From: Erythrobacter rubeus
GTDB taxonomy: Bacteria; Pseudomonadota; Alphaproteobacteria; Sphingomonadales; Sphingomonadaceae
Reading direction: 5' to 3'
Assembly: GCF_014705715.1 (NCBI RefSeq)
Contig: NZ_JACXLC010000001.1
Coordinates: forward strand, 850,457 to 914,456
DNA: 64,000 nt
Positions within the stretch are counted from its first letter, which is position 1. Every line of letters starts with the position of its first letter. Under the pieces are notes generated by a model. The model saw nothing but the letters and a program-made list of their open reading frames with translations. It searched no databases and was not told where the DNA came from. Positions 34,536 to 45,439 of the stretch are shown here, in pieces. A program made the translations under genes and the position numbers.

Positions 34536-35423
34536 ATGTTCAGCGGATCAATTCCCGCTTTGGCGACTCCTTTTAAGGACGGATCGTTCGACGAACCGAC
34601 ATTTCGAGAATTGGTCGATTGGCAAATAGAGCAAGGGAGCGCCGGTTTGGTTCCCTGCGGGACGACCGGCGAGGCATCAACTCTATCAAATGCCGAACAT
34701 CACCGCGTGATCGAGGTTTGCATCGAACAAGCTGCCGGGCGCGTTCCGGTGATCGCAGGTTGCGGCAGCAACGACACCATGAACGCTGCGCTTCACATGA
34801 CCTTCGCCAAGAAAGCAGGCGCATCTGCCGGACTATGCGTTGCGCCGTACTATAACCGCCCAAGCCAGGAAGGACTGATCGCGCACTTCAGCTATCTTGC
34901 GGAGAACTGCGAGCTTCCCATCGTGCTCTACAATGTGCCGAGCCGAACAGTGACCGACATCGAAGATGATACGGTGGTGGCGCTCGTGAAGAAGTACCCC
35001 GACCGCATCATCGCGATAAAGGATGCCAGCGGCGATCTTTCACGCGTGGCCGACCACCGGATGGGCCTAAGCCACGAATTCTGCCAGCTCTCCGGCAATG
35101 ACGAGCTTTGGCTTCCGCACGCAGCAGCAGGCGGGAGGGGCGCGATTTCGGTCACGGCCAATGTGGCGCCGGCGCTGTGCGCGGAGTTTCATGAAGCGAT
35201 CTCGGCCAACGATCTGAAGAAAGCACGTCAACTCAATGACCGGCTGTTCCCGCTACACTATGCGATGTTTTCCGACGCCTCTCCGGGACCGGTAAAATAC
35301 GCGCTTAGCCGTGTGCGCGAGGGATTTGAGCCCGACGTGCGGCTGCCGCTGACCAACGCGAGCGAGGCCTCGCAAAAGGCGGTCGACGAAGCCCTCGTTC
35401 ATGCTGGCCTGATTGAAGCTTAG
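34536..35423 (+). CDS. dapA: 4-hydroxy-tetrahydrodipicolinate synthase
   Basis: First step of the lysine/DAP branch: condenses pyruvate with aspartate semialdehyde. It has 295 residues. The Schiff-base lysine is Lys162 in IAIKDASGD. Other active-site residues are Thr44 (CGTTGE), Tyr106 and Tyr132, and Arg137 (LYNVPSRT). AGGAAG sits eight bases before ATG 34536. It leads a plus-strand series with smpB and later cckA and recA. Confidence 0.96.
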   Translation: MFSGSIPALATPFKDGSFDEPTFRELVDWQIEQGSAGLVPCGTTGEASTLSNAEHHRVIEVCIEQAAGRVPVIAGCGSNDTMNAALHMTFAKKAGASAGLCVAPYYNRPSQEGLIAHFSYLAENCELPIVLYNVPSRTVTDIEDDTVVALVKKYPDRIIAIKDASGDLSRVADHRMGLSHEFCQLSGNDELWLPHAAAGGRGAISVTANVAPALCAEFHEAISANDLKKARQLNDRLFPLHYAMFSDASPGPVKYALSRVREGFEPDVRLPLTNASEASQKAVDEALVHAGLIEA

Positions 35424-35505
35424 TGGGCGCGCCGCTCCTTAGGTGCGCGATTTATGCAATTGAGCCCTTTGCTAGCACGGAAACAGCGCCTATCTCGCCC
35501 GACCT

Positions 35506-35988
35506 ATGGCAAGGCCCAAACCACCCGAATTCGATAAGCAGAAAACCGTCGCGGAAAACCGCCGTGCACGGTTCGATTATCATATCGACGAGAAATTCGA
35601 GGCTGGCCTGGCCTTGCAGGGCACCGAGGTAAAGGCGCTGCGCGCTGGCGAGGCGACAATCGCCGAAAGCTATGCCGAGGTGAAGGATGGCGAAGTGTGG
35701 CTCATCAATTCGAACATCCCTGAATACAGCCACGGCAACCGCCTTAACCATGAACCGCGCCGCCCGCGAAAGCTGCTTTTGAATGCACGTCAGATCGGGA
35801 AGCTGTTCGGCGCGGTTGAGCGTAAAGGCATGACGCTTGTCCCGCTGTCGATCTATTTCAATGGGCAGGGACGCGCGAAAGTCGAGCTAGCGCTCGCCAA
35901 AGGGAAGCAGGCGCACGACAAGCGCGCGACCATCAAGGAGCGCGACTGGAAACGCGACAAGGCTCGGCTCATGCGCGATCGCGGCTAG
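35506..35988 (+). CDS. smpB: SsrA-binding protein SmpB
   Basis: Binds tmRNA and brings it to stalled ribosomes for trans-translation. 160 residues with [20 protein letters not shown] at the N-terminus, [10 protein letters not shown], and the basic tail [20 protein letters not shown], all typical. No tmRNA gene was recognised in this window. Confidence 0.96.
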   Translation: MARPKPPEFDKQKTVAENRRARFDYHIDEKFEAGLALQGTEVKALRAGEATIAESYAEVKDGEVWLINSNIPEYSHGNRLNHEPRRPRKLLLNARQIGKLFGAVERKGMTLVPLSIYFNGQGRAKVELALAKGKQAHDKRATIKERDWKRDKARLMRDRG

Positions 35989-36138
35989 CGCCTGCGATTT
36001 TTCGATGAAAAATGACCGGATTCACCCACTGGTCACTTGGGCAATGCTACCCATATGATCATTCATGGAAGCCGCGCTGCATCTTGACGACAATAGCTTG
36101 TGTTTCTGGGCCATGGCGCACAGGGGCGGCGATCAGTG

Positions 36139-36738
36139 ATGAAGAACGCTCGCACCAGACCATCAGGCGGAAAAACCTGGGCTTCGGACATGATCCGAAA
36201 GCACATGCCCAAGCGCGAGGAGATGGCGCGCAACAAATATCTGGCGCCGATCGCACACAGGTTTCTCTCTCCTGAGCTGTGGCGCTTCACCCGCAGGTCC
36301 GTACCACGCGGAGTTGCTCTCGGCCTGTTTTCCGCGTTCATCATTCCGATCGGCCAGATCTTCCTCGCTGCGTTCTTGGCTTTGCCTTCGCGGGCAAATG
36401 TTCCTCTGGCTGCGCTGGTCACTTTCGTGACCAACCCGTTGACGTTTCCGATCTGGGCGGTCGTTGCCAATCGTGTCGGACGCTTCACCTTGCAGATCGA
36501 CGCCGCGACTTCGGGCTATGCCAATGAGCAGCTGCAGAGCGGCGCATGGAGCTGGCTTTCCGATTTCTTTGAGCTCGCCGGGGTCACCGCGTTCGGGTTC
36601 ATCGTTCTTGCGGTCCTGTCCGCAGCTGCCGGTTATCTCCTTTCTAGCGCAATCTGGCGTGTGGTTATCGCGCGCCGCCGGGCAAAACGTCTAAAACGGA
36701 TGGAAGCCCGGCTCGACCAAAGGCTCAAGGCCAATTAG
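36139..36738 (+). CDS. DUF2062 membrane protein
   Basis: 199 residues. The DUF2062 pattern VPRGVALGLFSAFIIPIGQI, then LAALVTFVTNPLTFPIW, gives two to three membrane segments, with another near residue 160-178. The tail is very basic (RRRAKRLKRMEARLDQRLK). The function is unknown. ATG 36139 is preferred over GTG 36100. It sits just ahead of cckA on the same strand, 36 bases apart. Confidence 0.83.
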   Translation: MKNARTRPSGGKTWASDMIRKHMPKREEMARNKYLAPIAHRFLSPELWRFTRRSVPRGVALGLFSAFIIPIGQIFLAAFLALPSRANVPLAALVTFVTNPLTFPIWAVVANRVGRFTLQIDAATSGYANEQLQSGAWSWLSDFFELAGVTAFGFIVLAVLSAAAGYLLSSAIWRVVIARRRAKRLKRMEARLDQRLKAN

Positions 36739-36774
36739 GGCTATTTCCGCTGACGCCATTGGGATCAGGTTCGC

Positions 36775-39276
36775 TTGAAACATACGACCGACATGGAAAT
36801 TGGTTATCCCCGCCGAAAGACGGGCGGCCTGACTGAAAGTAGCCGATTGATGATAGCCGCATTGGGCGGTGCGGTTGTCGTGAGCGCGCTGGTGCTGCTC
36901 GCCATTACCTCTGACTGGCTGCTGGCGCTCGTTTTCGTGCTCGGCATCGGGCTGCTGCTTACGGGCGTGTTTCTGTTCGACCGCGCCCGCGCGGCGCCGG
37001 AGCAGGTTGCGCTGGCTGCTCCGGACTGGTCGGTGACGTTGGCCGCAATCGAAGGTGCTGCAGCCGAAGGAGAGGCCATCGCCATCACAGACCGGGCCAA
37101 CCGGCTGGTTTGCGCAAACTCTGTGTTCATCGAAACTTTCGGCGTTGGCAGCGCGCCTCCTTCCTTGCCGCTCGACCGTCCCGCGCTCGAGGCGATGACG
37201 AAGCTTGCCCGCGAAGCGTGGCGCGATGGTGCCGGCACGCTGGAAAGTCTTGAAACAGTCTCGACCGAGGAAGCCTGGCGCGTATCGGTGCGGCGCGCAG
37301 GCCGGGCCGACGATCATCTCGTCTGGCAGTTCCAGGGCCTTGCGACCGAAAAAGACGATACGATCAGCGATCTAGATCTGTCGGGGCCTTTCGGGCGGAT
37401 GCTCAGCCGCGCCGGCATCGAGACTGCGATCACGACCGCGACAGGCGTAGTGCGTTCGGTAAGTTCGGGCTTTGCCGAACGGGCTGCCGGTGATCCCACC
37501 GCGACCCTTGCCGGTCAGGATTTCGTATCCTTCCTTCGTTCGGATGATCGCGACCGGATTTATTTCGCAAGGGAAGGCAGGGGTGGCACTCCCCAAACAC
37601 TTGTCGATGTTCCCCTTCAGGACCCTGTAACGGCGCGCAATGCCAGCTCCGATGCCGGGGCGACACTCATGCTGATGATCGACAGCGGCGTCGGGATCGG
37701 CAGCGGCTGGGATGGCTCGTCGCAAGCAGGTGTTGCGCAGCTGGACGCCTTGCTCGGCCAATTGCCGCTGGGCCTTGCCATGACCGATCGCGATGGACGG
37801 TTTCTGTTTGGTAATGACGCTTTCTTGCGCTCGGTGGACCGGGAAGGGCGCGGGCTGCCTGCGTTTCCCACGGACCTCGCCGTGCATGAGGACAAGGCGG
37901 CGCTGTCGGACGCGGTGCGCAGACATGGCCGCGGCCCCGCCACCAGCGGCGATATGGCGGTCCGGCTTATTTCTCATCCCGATGAGCCGGTATCGATCGG
38001 GCTTGCGGGCGTGCGCGGATTGGGTGAGGCCGCAGTTCTCATAAGCCTCGCCGATTCCAGCGAGGAGAATCAGCTCAAGCGTCAGGTGGCTCAGGCCACA
38101 AAGATGCAGGCGGTCGGCCAGCTCGCCGGCGGCGTCGCCCACGATTTCAACAATGTGCTGACAGCGATCATTGGCACCTGCGATCTGATGCTGCTCCGCC
38201 ATACGCCCGGCGATAGCGATTACGACGATATCCAGCAGATCAGGGCCAATTCGAACCGCGCGGCATCGCTTACCAGGCAATTGCTGGCGTTTTCGCGGCA
38301 ACAGACGCTTCGGCCCGAGATCCTGCAGCTGCCGGATGTGGTGAGCGAGGTGGGGCCTCTCATCAAAAGGCTGCTGGGCGAGAAGATTACGTATTTCGTA
38401 CAGCACGACCGCGATCTCGGCCCGGTTCGTGCCGACCCTCAGCAGCTCGAGCAGGTCATCATGAACCTGGCGGTGAATGCGCGCGATGCGATCCAGTCCA
38501 ACGGGACCGGGGCAGGGCGGATCTCGCTGCTTACGCGCAGCATCGGTGCGGACGAGGTCGTGAAGCTCGGCTCGGAGATTTTACCGACGGCCAATTACAC
38601 GGTGCTGATCGTGCAGGACACCGGCGGAGGCATTCCGCAAAAGGTGCTCCCGAAACTGTTTGAACCTTTCTTCACCACGAAAGAACAGGGGAAGGGGACT
38701 GGGCTGGGGCTCTCAACGGCCTACGGTATCGTCAAGCAATCGGGCGGTTTTATCTTCGCCGATAATGTAACGGACAGTTCCGACAAGCCGGTCGGCGCGC
38801 GCTTCACCATCTACTTCCCGGTCCACCGCGGGGAAGCGCCAAAACGCCGCGAAACGCCAGCACCGGTTTCCTCCGATTGGTCGGTGGGCGGCAAAATCCT
38901 GCTGGTCGAAGACGAAGACATGGTTCGCGCCGTGGCTGAGCGCGCGCTGGTGCGGGCCGGCTACGAAGTGACTGCGTGTCCCGGCGGCGAGGAGGGGCTC
39001 GAAGCGATCGAAGAGGGCGGCGAGTTCGACCTCATCGTCAGCGACGTGGTGATGCCAGGCATGGACGGCCCCGCAATGGTGCGCGAGATTCGCAAGGACC
39101 TGCCTGACATGCCTGTCCTGTTCATGTCTGGCTACGCCGAGGAACAGCTTCGCAAGGACATCGACATACCGGACATGCACTTCATCGCGAAGCCGTTCAG
39201 CGTCTCGGCGATCGTCGAAAAGGTGGGCGGGGTGATGCGCGCGGTGAAGCAGAAAGCCGACGTTTCTGACGCTTGA
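36775..39276 (+). CDS. cckA: CckA-type hybrid sensor histidine kinase
   Basis: 833 residues. Two membrane segments (about 26-45 and 47-68), a PAS-like region, the HisKA domain with the phospho-accepting His in GVAHDFNNVLTAIIG near residue 455, a HATPase domain (DTGGGIP, GKGTGLGLSTAYGI), and a C-terminal receiver (LLVEDEDMVRAV; phospho-Asp in SDVVMPGMDGP near 758). This order and the H-box match CckA, which phosphorylates ChpT and through it CtrA, the alphaproteobacterial cell-cycle regulator. The start is TTG 36775 with AGG nearby; ATG 36793 is an alternative. It directly precedes recA. Confidence 0.9.
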   Translation: MKHTTDMEIGYPRRKTGGLTESSRLMIAALGGAVVVSALVLLAITSDWLLALVFVLGIGLLLTGVFLFDRARAAPEQVALAAPDWSVTLAAIEGAAAEGEAIAITDRANRLVCANSVFIETFGVGSAPPSLPLDRPALEAMTKLAREAWRDGAGTLESLETVSTEEAWRVSVRRAGRADDHLVWQFQGLATEKDDTISDLDLSGPFGRMLSRAGIETAITTATGVVRSVSSGFAERAAGDPTATLAGQDFVSFLRSDDRDRIYFAREGRGGTPQTLVDVPLQDPVTARNASSDAGATLMLMIDSGVGIGSGWDGSSQAGVAQLDALLGQLPLGLAMTDRDGRFLFGNDAFLRSVDREGRGLPAFPTDLAVHEDKAALSDAVRRHGRGPATSGDMAVRLISHPDEPVSIGLAGVRGLGEAAVLISLADSSEENQLKRQVAQATKMQAVGQLAGGVAHDFNNVLTAIIGTCDLMLLRHTPGDSDYDDIQQIRANSNRAASLTRQLLAFSRQQTLRPEILQLPDVVSEVGPLIKRLLGEKITYFVQHDRDLGPVRADPQQLEQVIMNLAVNARDAIQSNGTGAGRISLLTRSIGADEVVKLGSEILPTANYTVLIVQDTGGGIPQKVLPKLFEPFFTTKEQGKGTGLGLSTAYGIVKQSGGFIFADNVTDSSDKPVGARFTIYFPVHRGEAPKRRETPAPVSSDWSVGGKILLVEDEDMVRAVAERALVRAGYEVTACPGGEEGLEAIEEGGEFDLIVSDVVMPGMDGPAMVREIRKDLPDMPVLFMSGYAEEQLRKDIDIPDMHFIAKPFSVSAIVEKVGGVMRAVKQKADVSDA

Positions 39277-39310
39277 ATCGGCATTTATGGCTTGTCGAGA
39301 AAAAAGTTTT

Positions 39311-39325
39311 GTTCCGCTCTTGTTC
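39311..39325. promoter_or_regulatory. LexA operator (SOS box) of recA
   Basis: GTTC-N7-GTTC (GTTCCGCTCTTGTTC), the alphaproteobacterial LexA consensus, 87 bases before the recA ATG. A further inverted GAAC follows at once (GTTCCATGAGAAC), so the site has three half-elements. Confidence 0.9.
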
Positions 39326-39411
39326 CATGAGAACAAATCAGATACATCATACCTTCACAAGGGCGGTCGATAAAACCGACTCGCATCTAGGCAAGTGAAG
39401 GAGAGCGTGCG

Positions 39412-40476
39412 ATGGCTACTAATCTCAAGCTGGTAGAGAAGGAAAAAGACGTGGACCGTCAAAAGGCGCTCGACGCCGCACTTGCTCAAATCGATCGGGC
39501 ATTCGGCAAGGGGTCGGCGATGAAGCTGGGCTCGAAGGAAACGATGGAAGTCGAAGCGATTTCGACCGGATCGCTGGGGCTCGACATCGCTCTTGGTATT
39601 GGCGGCCTGCCCAAAGGCCGTGTAATCGAAGTCTATGGTCCGGAAAGCTCGGGCAAGACGACTTTGGCGCTGCATGTCATTGCCGAGGCGCAGAAGGCGG
39701 GCGGAACGGCCGCTTTTGTCGATGCGGAGCATGCGCTCGATCCGGTCTATGCCCGCAAGCTGGGCGTGGATATCGACGAACTTATCGTCTCGCAGCCCGA
39801 CACCGGCGAGCAGGCACTCGAAATTACCGACACTCTCGTGCGCTCCAACGCGATTGATGTGTTGGTGGTCGACTCGGTCGCGGCGCTTGTCCCGCGCGCT
39901 GAAATCGAAGGTGAAATGGGTGATGCCCATGTTGGCCTTCAGGCGCGACTGATGTCCCAATCGCTGCGCAAGCTGACCGGGTCGATCAACCGTTCGAAAT
40001 GCATGGTTATCTTCATCAACCAGCTGCGCATGAAAATCGGGGTCATGTACGGAAACCCGGAGACGACGACGGGTGGCAACGCGCTTAAATTCTATGCATC
40101 GGTGCGTCTCGACATTCGCCGCACCGGCCAGATCAAGGACCGCGACGAAGTGATTGGCAACTCGACTCGCGTAAAGGTCGTGAAGAACAAGGTCGCGCCT
40201 CCGTTCAAGCAGGTCGAATTCGACATCATGTACGGCGAGGGCGTCTCGAAGATCGGCGAGATCCTCGATCTGGGCGTCAAGGCGGGGATCGTGGAGAAGT
40301 CGGGCAGCTGGTATTCCTATGACAGCGTTCGCATTGGCCAAGGCCGGGAGAATGCGAAAACCTATCTCAAGGAAAATCCTGAAGTTTGCGACCGGTTGGA
40401 AGCCGCCATACGCGGCTGCACCGACGAGGTTGCCGAGGAGATGATGGCGGGGCCGGACGCGAACCCCGACGACTGA
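39412..40476 (+). CDS. recA: recombinase RecA
   Basis: Strand-exchange protein and co-protease for LexA cleavage. 354 residues. Walker A GPESSGKT is at 76-83; loop regions [17 protein letters not shown] and [20 protein letters not shown] (DNA-binding loop 2) are intact. GGAG lies upstream of ATG. Control is by the LexA box at 39311-39325. It lies between cckA and alaS. Confidence 0.99.
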   Translation: MATNLKLVEKEKDVDRQKALDAALAQIDRAFGKGSAMKLGSKETMEVEAISTGSLGLDIALGIGGLPKGRVIEVYGPESSGKTTLALHVIAEAQKAGGTAAFVDAEHALDPVYARKLGVDIDELIVSQPDTGEQALEITDTLVRSNAIDVLVVDSVAALVPRAEIEGEMGDAHVGLQARLMSQSLRKLTGSINRSKCMVIFINQLRMKIGVMYGNPETTTGGNALKFYASVRLDIRRTGQIKDRDEVIGNSTRVKVVKNKVAPPFKQVEFDIMYGEGVSKIGEILDLGVKAGIVEKSGSWYSYDSVRIGQGRENAKTYLKENPEVCDRLEAAIRGCTDEVAEEMMAGPDANPDD

Positions 40477-40699
40477 TCCTCAAGCGGGCTAAGACTGCGA
40501 TCGCTGCAGCGCCCGGAAGACCGGAAAGCCGGCGTGCGCCAGCCCACCCCTAGGGCTATCGGCCGCGCCGGTTTTTCTGTGTTTGGAGCGATCGGGTGGC
40601 AAACGCGATTGATTTCGGCGCGTTGCACGTTTGCAGCTTGTCGCGGAGATGACACGCGGTGTCTTGTCGCCGCCCCGTGCATTGCCTAACTGCCCTTTC

Positions 40700-43360
40700 A
40701 TGACGTCCACCAACGATATTCGCCGCTCGTTTCTCGATTTTTTCGGCAATGCCGATCATGTCGCTGTGCCCAGCGCCCCGCTGGTGCCGTACAACGATCC
40801 CACGCTCATGTTCGTCAATGCGGGCATGGTGCCTTTCAAGAATGCCTTCACAGGACTTGAAACGCCTCCGGGGCCGAGGGCTGTATCGTCGCAGAAATGC
40901 GTGCGCGCAGGCGGTAAGCATAACGATCTCGACAATGTCGGGTACACTGCGCGGCATCACACATTTTTCGAGATGCTCGGCAACTTTTCGTTTGGTGATT
41001 ACTTCAAAGAGCAGGCGATCCAAAATGCTTGGCAACTGCTTACACGGGAGTGGGGTCTCCCGGCAGACAGACTGACCGCCACGGTCTACCATACCGACGA
41101 CGAGGCGTTCGATCTCTGGCGTAAGATTTCCGGCCTTCCCGAAGACCGAATTATCCGCATCGCAACGAGCGACAATTTCTGGTCGATGGGGGAAACCGGT
41201 CCATGCGGCCCGTGTTCGGAAATCTTTTACGATCATGGCGAGCACATTGCGGGCGGACCTCCGGGGAGCCCCGACGAAGATGGCGGTCGCTTTGTCGAGA
41301 TATGGAACCTCGTTTTCATGCAATTCGACCAGCAGGCTGATGGCACCCGCAAGGACCTGCCGCGCCCATCGATCGACACGGGCATGGGGCTCGAGCGCAT
41401 TGCAGCGGTGATGCAGGGCGTTCACAACAATTACGACACCGACACGTTCAAAGCGCTGATCGCAGCGTCCGAGCAACTCACCGAGGTCAAAGCCGAAGGG
41501 AACGAAGCCGCAAGTCATCGCGTGATCGCCGACCATCTGCGCTCGACGAGCTTCCTCATGGCGGACGGCGTGCTCCCCTCTAATGAAGGTCGCGGCTACG
41601 TTCTGCGCCGGATCATGCGCCGCGCGATGCGGCACGCGCACCTGCTTGGTGCAAGCGAACCGTTGATGCACCGTCTTGTCCCGAGCCTCGTTTCAGAGAT
41701 GGGGCAGGCCTATCCCGAGCTCTCGCGCGGTCAGGCATTGATCGAGGAAGTGCTTGAGCGCGAGGAAACACAGTTTCGCAAGACGCTCGAAAAGGGCCTG
41801 AAACTTCTCGATGAGGCAACCGGCGATATGGAAGAAGGCGGCGAACTCGACGGGGAGACCGCTTTCAAGCTCTATGACACTTACGGTTTCCCTTATGATC
41901 TGACCGAAGATGCCCTGCGCGCTCGCAGCATCGGGGTCGACCGCGAAGGCTTTGACGCCGCCATGAACCGGCAGAAAGAGGCTGCTCGCGCCGCCTGGAA
42001 AGGCTCGGGCGACGCGGCATCGGGTGAGGTCTGGTTCGACATCGCTGAGCGCGAAGGGGCCACCGAGTTTACCGGCTACGCTGCAACATCCGGCGAAGGC
42101 ACGGTAGTGGCGATAGTCAAGCATGGCGGGGAAGTTAGATCCGCTGATGCCGGTGACGAAGTCGTGATCCTCACCAATCAGACGCCGTTCTACGGTGAGA
42201 GCGGCGGTCAGACCGGCGATACCGGCTCGATTTCAACGCCCGATGGATTCGCGGCGAAGGTGAGCGATACAAGCAAACCGCTCGGCCGCCTGCATGCGCA
42301 CCATGTCCAAATCGGTGTAGGGACAATTGCGGTGGGCGACAATGTGCAACTGGAGGTGGACGGTGAACGGCGCACGCAGATTCGCGCGAACCATTCGGCC
42401 ACGCACCTTGTTCACGCGGCTCTGCGCAGCCAGCTGGGCGACCATGTGACCCAAAAGGGCTCTCTGGTTGCGGAGGATCGCCTCCGCTTCGACTTCTCCC
42501 ACCCGAAGGCACTCAGCGATGATGATATCTCTGCCATCGAAGCGGAAGTGAACGCCGAAATTCTCGCGAACGAGCCTGTCTCGACGCGCCTGATGAGCCC
42601 GGACGATGCGGTCGAAGCGGGCGCGCTGGCGCTATTCGGCGAAAAGTATGGCGATGAAGTTCGCGTGCTCTCGATGGGGCGCGCTGCCGATGGAGGTAAG
42701 AATTACTCCGTCGAGCTTTGCGGTGGCACTCACGTGAAGGCAACCGGCGATATCGGCTTGTTCCGCATCGTATCCGAAAGCGCGGTTTCTTCCGGAGTGC
42801 GGCGGATTGAAGCTCTGACCGGGAAGGCTGCACGAAGCTGGCTCGTCGAACGCGAAGAGGCGCTGAAAGCCGCGGCAAGCGCAATTCGCGCGACCCCTGA
42901 AGAGGTGCCAGCGCGCGTTTCCGCACTGCTGGCCGACCGCAAGCGGCTTGAGAAGGAACTCGCCGACGCGAAGCGGGCTCTCGCTCTTGGCGGAGGCTCA
43001 GCCGACAGCAGCGGATCGCAGTCGGCAGATGAAAATATCGGCGGCACGAAGTTTAGCGGTCAGGTGCTGGAAGGGCTCAGCCCCAAGGAACTCCGCCCCC
43101 TTCTTGACGAGGCCAAACAGCGTCTGGGGTCAGGTGTGGCCACTATCGTCGCGGTGAACGATGGCAAGGCAAGCATCGCTGCGGCAGTGACCGATGATCT
43201 GACCGATCAATTCAGCGCAGTCGACCTCGTTCGTGCTGGCGTCGAAGCTTTAGGCGGAAAAGGCGGAGGCGGACGACCGGATATGGCCCAGGGCGGCGGC
43301 CCTGACGGCAGCAAAGCGAATGATGCGATCGCTGCCGTCAAGAATGCGCTGCAAGCCTAA
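40700..43360 (+). CDS. alaS: alanyl-tRNA synthetase
   Basis: Charges tRNA-Ala. 886 residues. Class II core at the N-terminus: [54 protein letters not shown]. The editing domain has [12 protein letters not shown] and [11 protein letters not shown] for zinc binding, and the C-terminal DHHA1-like part ends [12 protein letters not shown]. The start ATG 40700 ([15 protein letters not shown]) matches the family; the frame is open 69 bases upstream. No strong ribosome site is visible. Confidence 0.98.
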   Translation: MTSTNDIRRSFLDFFGNADHVAVPSAPLVPYNDPTLMFVNAGMVPFKNAFTGLETPPGPRAVSSQKCVRAGGKHNDLDNVGYTARHHTFFEMLGNFSFGDYFKEQAIQNAWQLLTREWGLPADRLTATVYHTDDEAFDLWRKISGLPEDRIIRIATSDNFWSMGETGPCGPCSEIFYDHGEHIAGGPPGSPDEDGGRFVEIWNLVFMQFDQQADGTRKDLPRPSIDTGMGLERIAAVMQGVHNNYDTDTFKALIAASEQLTEVKAEGNEAASHRVIADHLRSTSFLMADGVLPSNEGRGYVLRRIMRRAMRHAHLLGASEPLMHRLVPSLVSEMGQAYPELSRGQALIEEVLEREETQFRKTLEKGLKLLDEATGDMEEGGELDGETAFKLYDTYGFPYDLTEDALRARSIGVDREGFDAAMNRQKEAARAAWKGSGDAASGEVWFDIAEREGATEFTGYAATSGEGTVVAIVKHGGEVRSADAGDEVVILTNQTPFYGESGGQTGDTGSISTPDGFAAKVSDTSKPLGRLHAHHVQIGVGTIAVGDNVQLEVDGERRTQIRANHSATHLVHAALRSQLGDHVTQKGSLVAEDRLRFDFSHPKALSDDDISAIEAEVNAEILANEPVSTRLMSPDDAVEAGALALFGEKYGDEVRVLSMGRAADGGKNYSVELCGGTHVKATGDIGLFRIVSESAVSSGVRRIEALTGKAARSWLVEREEALKAAASAIRATPEEVPARVSALLADRKRLEKELADAKRALALGGGSADSSGSQSADENIGGTKFSGQVLEGLSPKELRPLLDEAKQRLGSGVATIVAVNDGKASIAAAVTDDLTDQFSAVDLVRAGVEALGGKGGGGRPDMAQGGGPDGSKANDAIAAVKNALQA

Positions 43361-43383
43361 GACTTAGGCTTGGCGCAACGCAC

Positions 43384-43572
43384 TCAGGAAGCGTCAGGCG
43401 TTTCCTTCGTTACGCCGTCGCTGCCCTGCGGGACGTCGTTGCCGCCGGTGTCGCCTGGCTGCCCACGGTTGCTTGATGTCGGCGCCTGATCTTTCAGAGT
43501 GCCTTGCACATTTTGCGGTTTGAACTTCTCATCGTTCGGAATGGGTTTGGTCGGGTCGATAGTGTCGGCCAT
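43384..43572 (-). CDS. small hydrophilic hypothetical protein
   Basis: 62 residues, rich in Pro, Asp, Gly, Thr and Gln (MADTIDPTKPIPNDEKFKPQ), with no hydrophobic segment; likely disordered. AAAGGAG seven bases before the ATG is a strong ribosome site and the main reason for the call. It lies downstream of the antiporter reading frame on the opposite strand to alaS. No family recognised. Confidence 0.6.
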   Translation of the reverse strand: MADTIDPTKPIPNDEKFKPQNVQGTLKDQAPTSSNRGQPGDTGGNDVPQGSDGVTKETPDAS

Positions 43573-43638
43573 GCGATTTCTCCTTTCTCATCCAACGCGT
43601 AAGCGATGAAAAAGGTTCGGGCTTTCTCAAACGAAGTT

Positions 43639-45408
43639 TCAGTTCTCGACCCCCGTTGAAGAGGTGCGAAGCTTGGGCTTTTCTGCAAGTCCGCCGTCTC
43701 GTTCGAGCTTCTCGCGGAATTCATCGCGTTTTTCGTGAATCGAAGCGATGACCGGACCCATGGCCACTCCGATATCGACCAGGACAGCTTCCGATAGCTG
43801 TAACGAGCTCTCGAGCGTCTCGGGGACTGCATGACTTGCACCGGCTCGATAGAGTGACGCTGCATGATCGGTATCGCGCGCGCGGGCGACGATGAGCAGG
43901 TCGGGGTATTCGCCCCTTAGCTTCGAAACCAACCGCTGCGCCAAGACCGGCTCGTCCATCGTCAGCACCAATGCTGGCGCCTTGTCGATACCGAGATTGG
44001 TCAGCGCGTCCCCGCGCGCGGCATCGCCGAAGATTGCCCGATATCCGCCGCGCTTGGCCCGGTCGATAATGTCCGGATCGGAATCGAGGATAATGTAGGT
44101 CTGGTCGTGCGATTGCAGCATGTCGGCGACGAGCCGCCCGACGCGGCCGCCGCCGACGATGATCGTTCTCGCTTCATCCTCGTCTTCTTCGGGCAGCTCG
44201 GGTGTCGGCTCGACGCGGCGCGCGATCGAGCGGCCAAGCTTCGCCAGAAGGGGCGTGATCGTGAGACCGATGGCGGTGACAATCTGCCAGAATTGCGCGG
44301 TTTCGCTATCGATAACCAGCGCGCTCGTCGCGGCGGCGAGCACGATCAAGGTGGTTTCACTGGGGCTGGCCATGAGCACGCCGGTTTCGGCGGCGGTGCT
44401 GCGGCGCGCGCCCATCATCTTGAGCAGCGATCCAGTCACGACCGCCTTGAAAACGAGCACTCCGACGACGGCGAGTGCGATGTTCGTCCAGTCGCCGATG
44501 ATGGTAAGGATGTTGATGCTCATCCCGATCGTGATGAGGAAAATACCAAGAGCGAGGCCCTTAAAAGGCTCCATGATCGATTCGACTTCTGTGTGGTATT
44601 CGGTCTCCGCGATCAGCAGGCCAGCGATCAGCGCGCCCACGATTGGAGAAAGTCCGGTCGCCGCCGTCGCGAGGCTTGCTCCGATCACCACGAGCAATGA
44701 TGCGGCGAGGAACAGTTCAGGGCTCTTGGTGCGCGCCGCTTGAGAGAAAAGGCGGGGAAGGGCGAATCGCCCGATCACAAGCAGGAGCAGGATGACGAGG
44801 CCGCCCTGCCAAAGCGTATCTGTGAGCGCAGTCCAGCCTTCGCCATCATCGTTGGGTGCAAGCGCGCCAAGGATGAAGATGATCGGCACGATCATGATAT
44901 CTTCGAAGAGGAGCATAGATAGCGCGGCTCTGCCCACCGGCGATCTCGTGCCCGAGATGGGGAGCACGATTGCTGTCGAGGAGAAGGCGAGCGCAAACCC
45001 CAACGCGAGCGCCGAGGTCGTTTCCATACCGCTGTAATAGCCGAAAAATACCGCTGAAATGCTGCCGATGATCAGCAATTCGAGCGATCCCAGACCGAAT
45101 ACCAGCCTGCGCAATTGCCAGAGCCGGTTGAATGACAATTCGAGACCGATGGCGAAGAGGAGCAGGATGATCCCGAAATCCGCAAAGGGTTGCAATCGCT
45201 CGGGATCGGAAATCGTGACATATTGCAGCCACGGTATCTCGCGCACCAGTGTGCCAAGCCCGAAGGGGCCGACAAGCACACCGATGAGGATGAAACCGAT
45301 GATCGGCGTGATGCGGAAACGGGCGAACACCGGAATAACGATGCCGGCCGCCCCCAGGATTACGAGCGCATCCTGCATAACTGGGGACATTGAGAGTTCG
45401 CCTGCCAT
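43639..45408 (-). CDS. CPA2-family monovalent cation:proton antiporter (Kef-like)
   Basis: 589 residues. About twelve membrane segments in the first 385 residues (PIIGFILIGVLVGPFGLGTL, SSTAIVLPIS, LSPIVGALIAGLLIAETEY), then a TrkA-N/RCK domain (TIIVGGGRVGRLVADML) that binds NAD(H). It exchanges K+ or Na+ for protons across the inner membrane. The SSTAIVLP motif and RCK domain point to the KefB/KefC group; no glutathione-regulated partner gene is present. Confidence 0.9.
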   Translation of the reverse strand: MAGELSMSPVMQDALVILGAAGIVIPVFARFRITPIIGFILIGVLVGPFGLGTLVREIPWLQYVTISDPERLQPFADFGIILLLFAIGLELSFNRLWQLRRLVFGLGSLELLIIGSISAVFFGYYSGMETTSALALGFALAFSSTAIVLPISGTRSPVGRAALSMLLFEDIMIVPIIFILGALAPNDDGEGWTALTDTLWQGGLVILLLLVIGRFALPRLFSQAARTKSPELFLAASLLVVIGASLATAATGLSPIVGALIAGLLIAETEYHTEVESIMEPFKGLALGIFLITIGMSINILTIIGDWTNIALAVVGVLVFKAVVTGSLLKMMGARRSTAAETGVLMASPSETTLIVLAAATSALVIDSETAQFWQIVTAIGLTITPLLAKLGRSIARRVEPTPELPEEDEDEARTIIVGGGRVGRLVADMLQSHDQTYIILDSDPDIIDRAKRGGYRAIFGDAARGDALTNLGIDKAPALVLTMDEPVLAQRLVSKLRGEYPDLLIVARARDTDHAASLYRAGASHAVPETLESSLQLSEAVLVDIGVAMGPVIASIHEKRDEFREKLERDGGLAEKPKLRTSSTGVEN

Positions 45409-45439
45409 TCAGATGGCTTACCCTGAGCGCTTCACGCTG

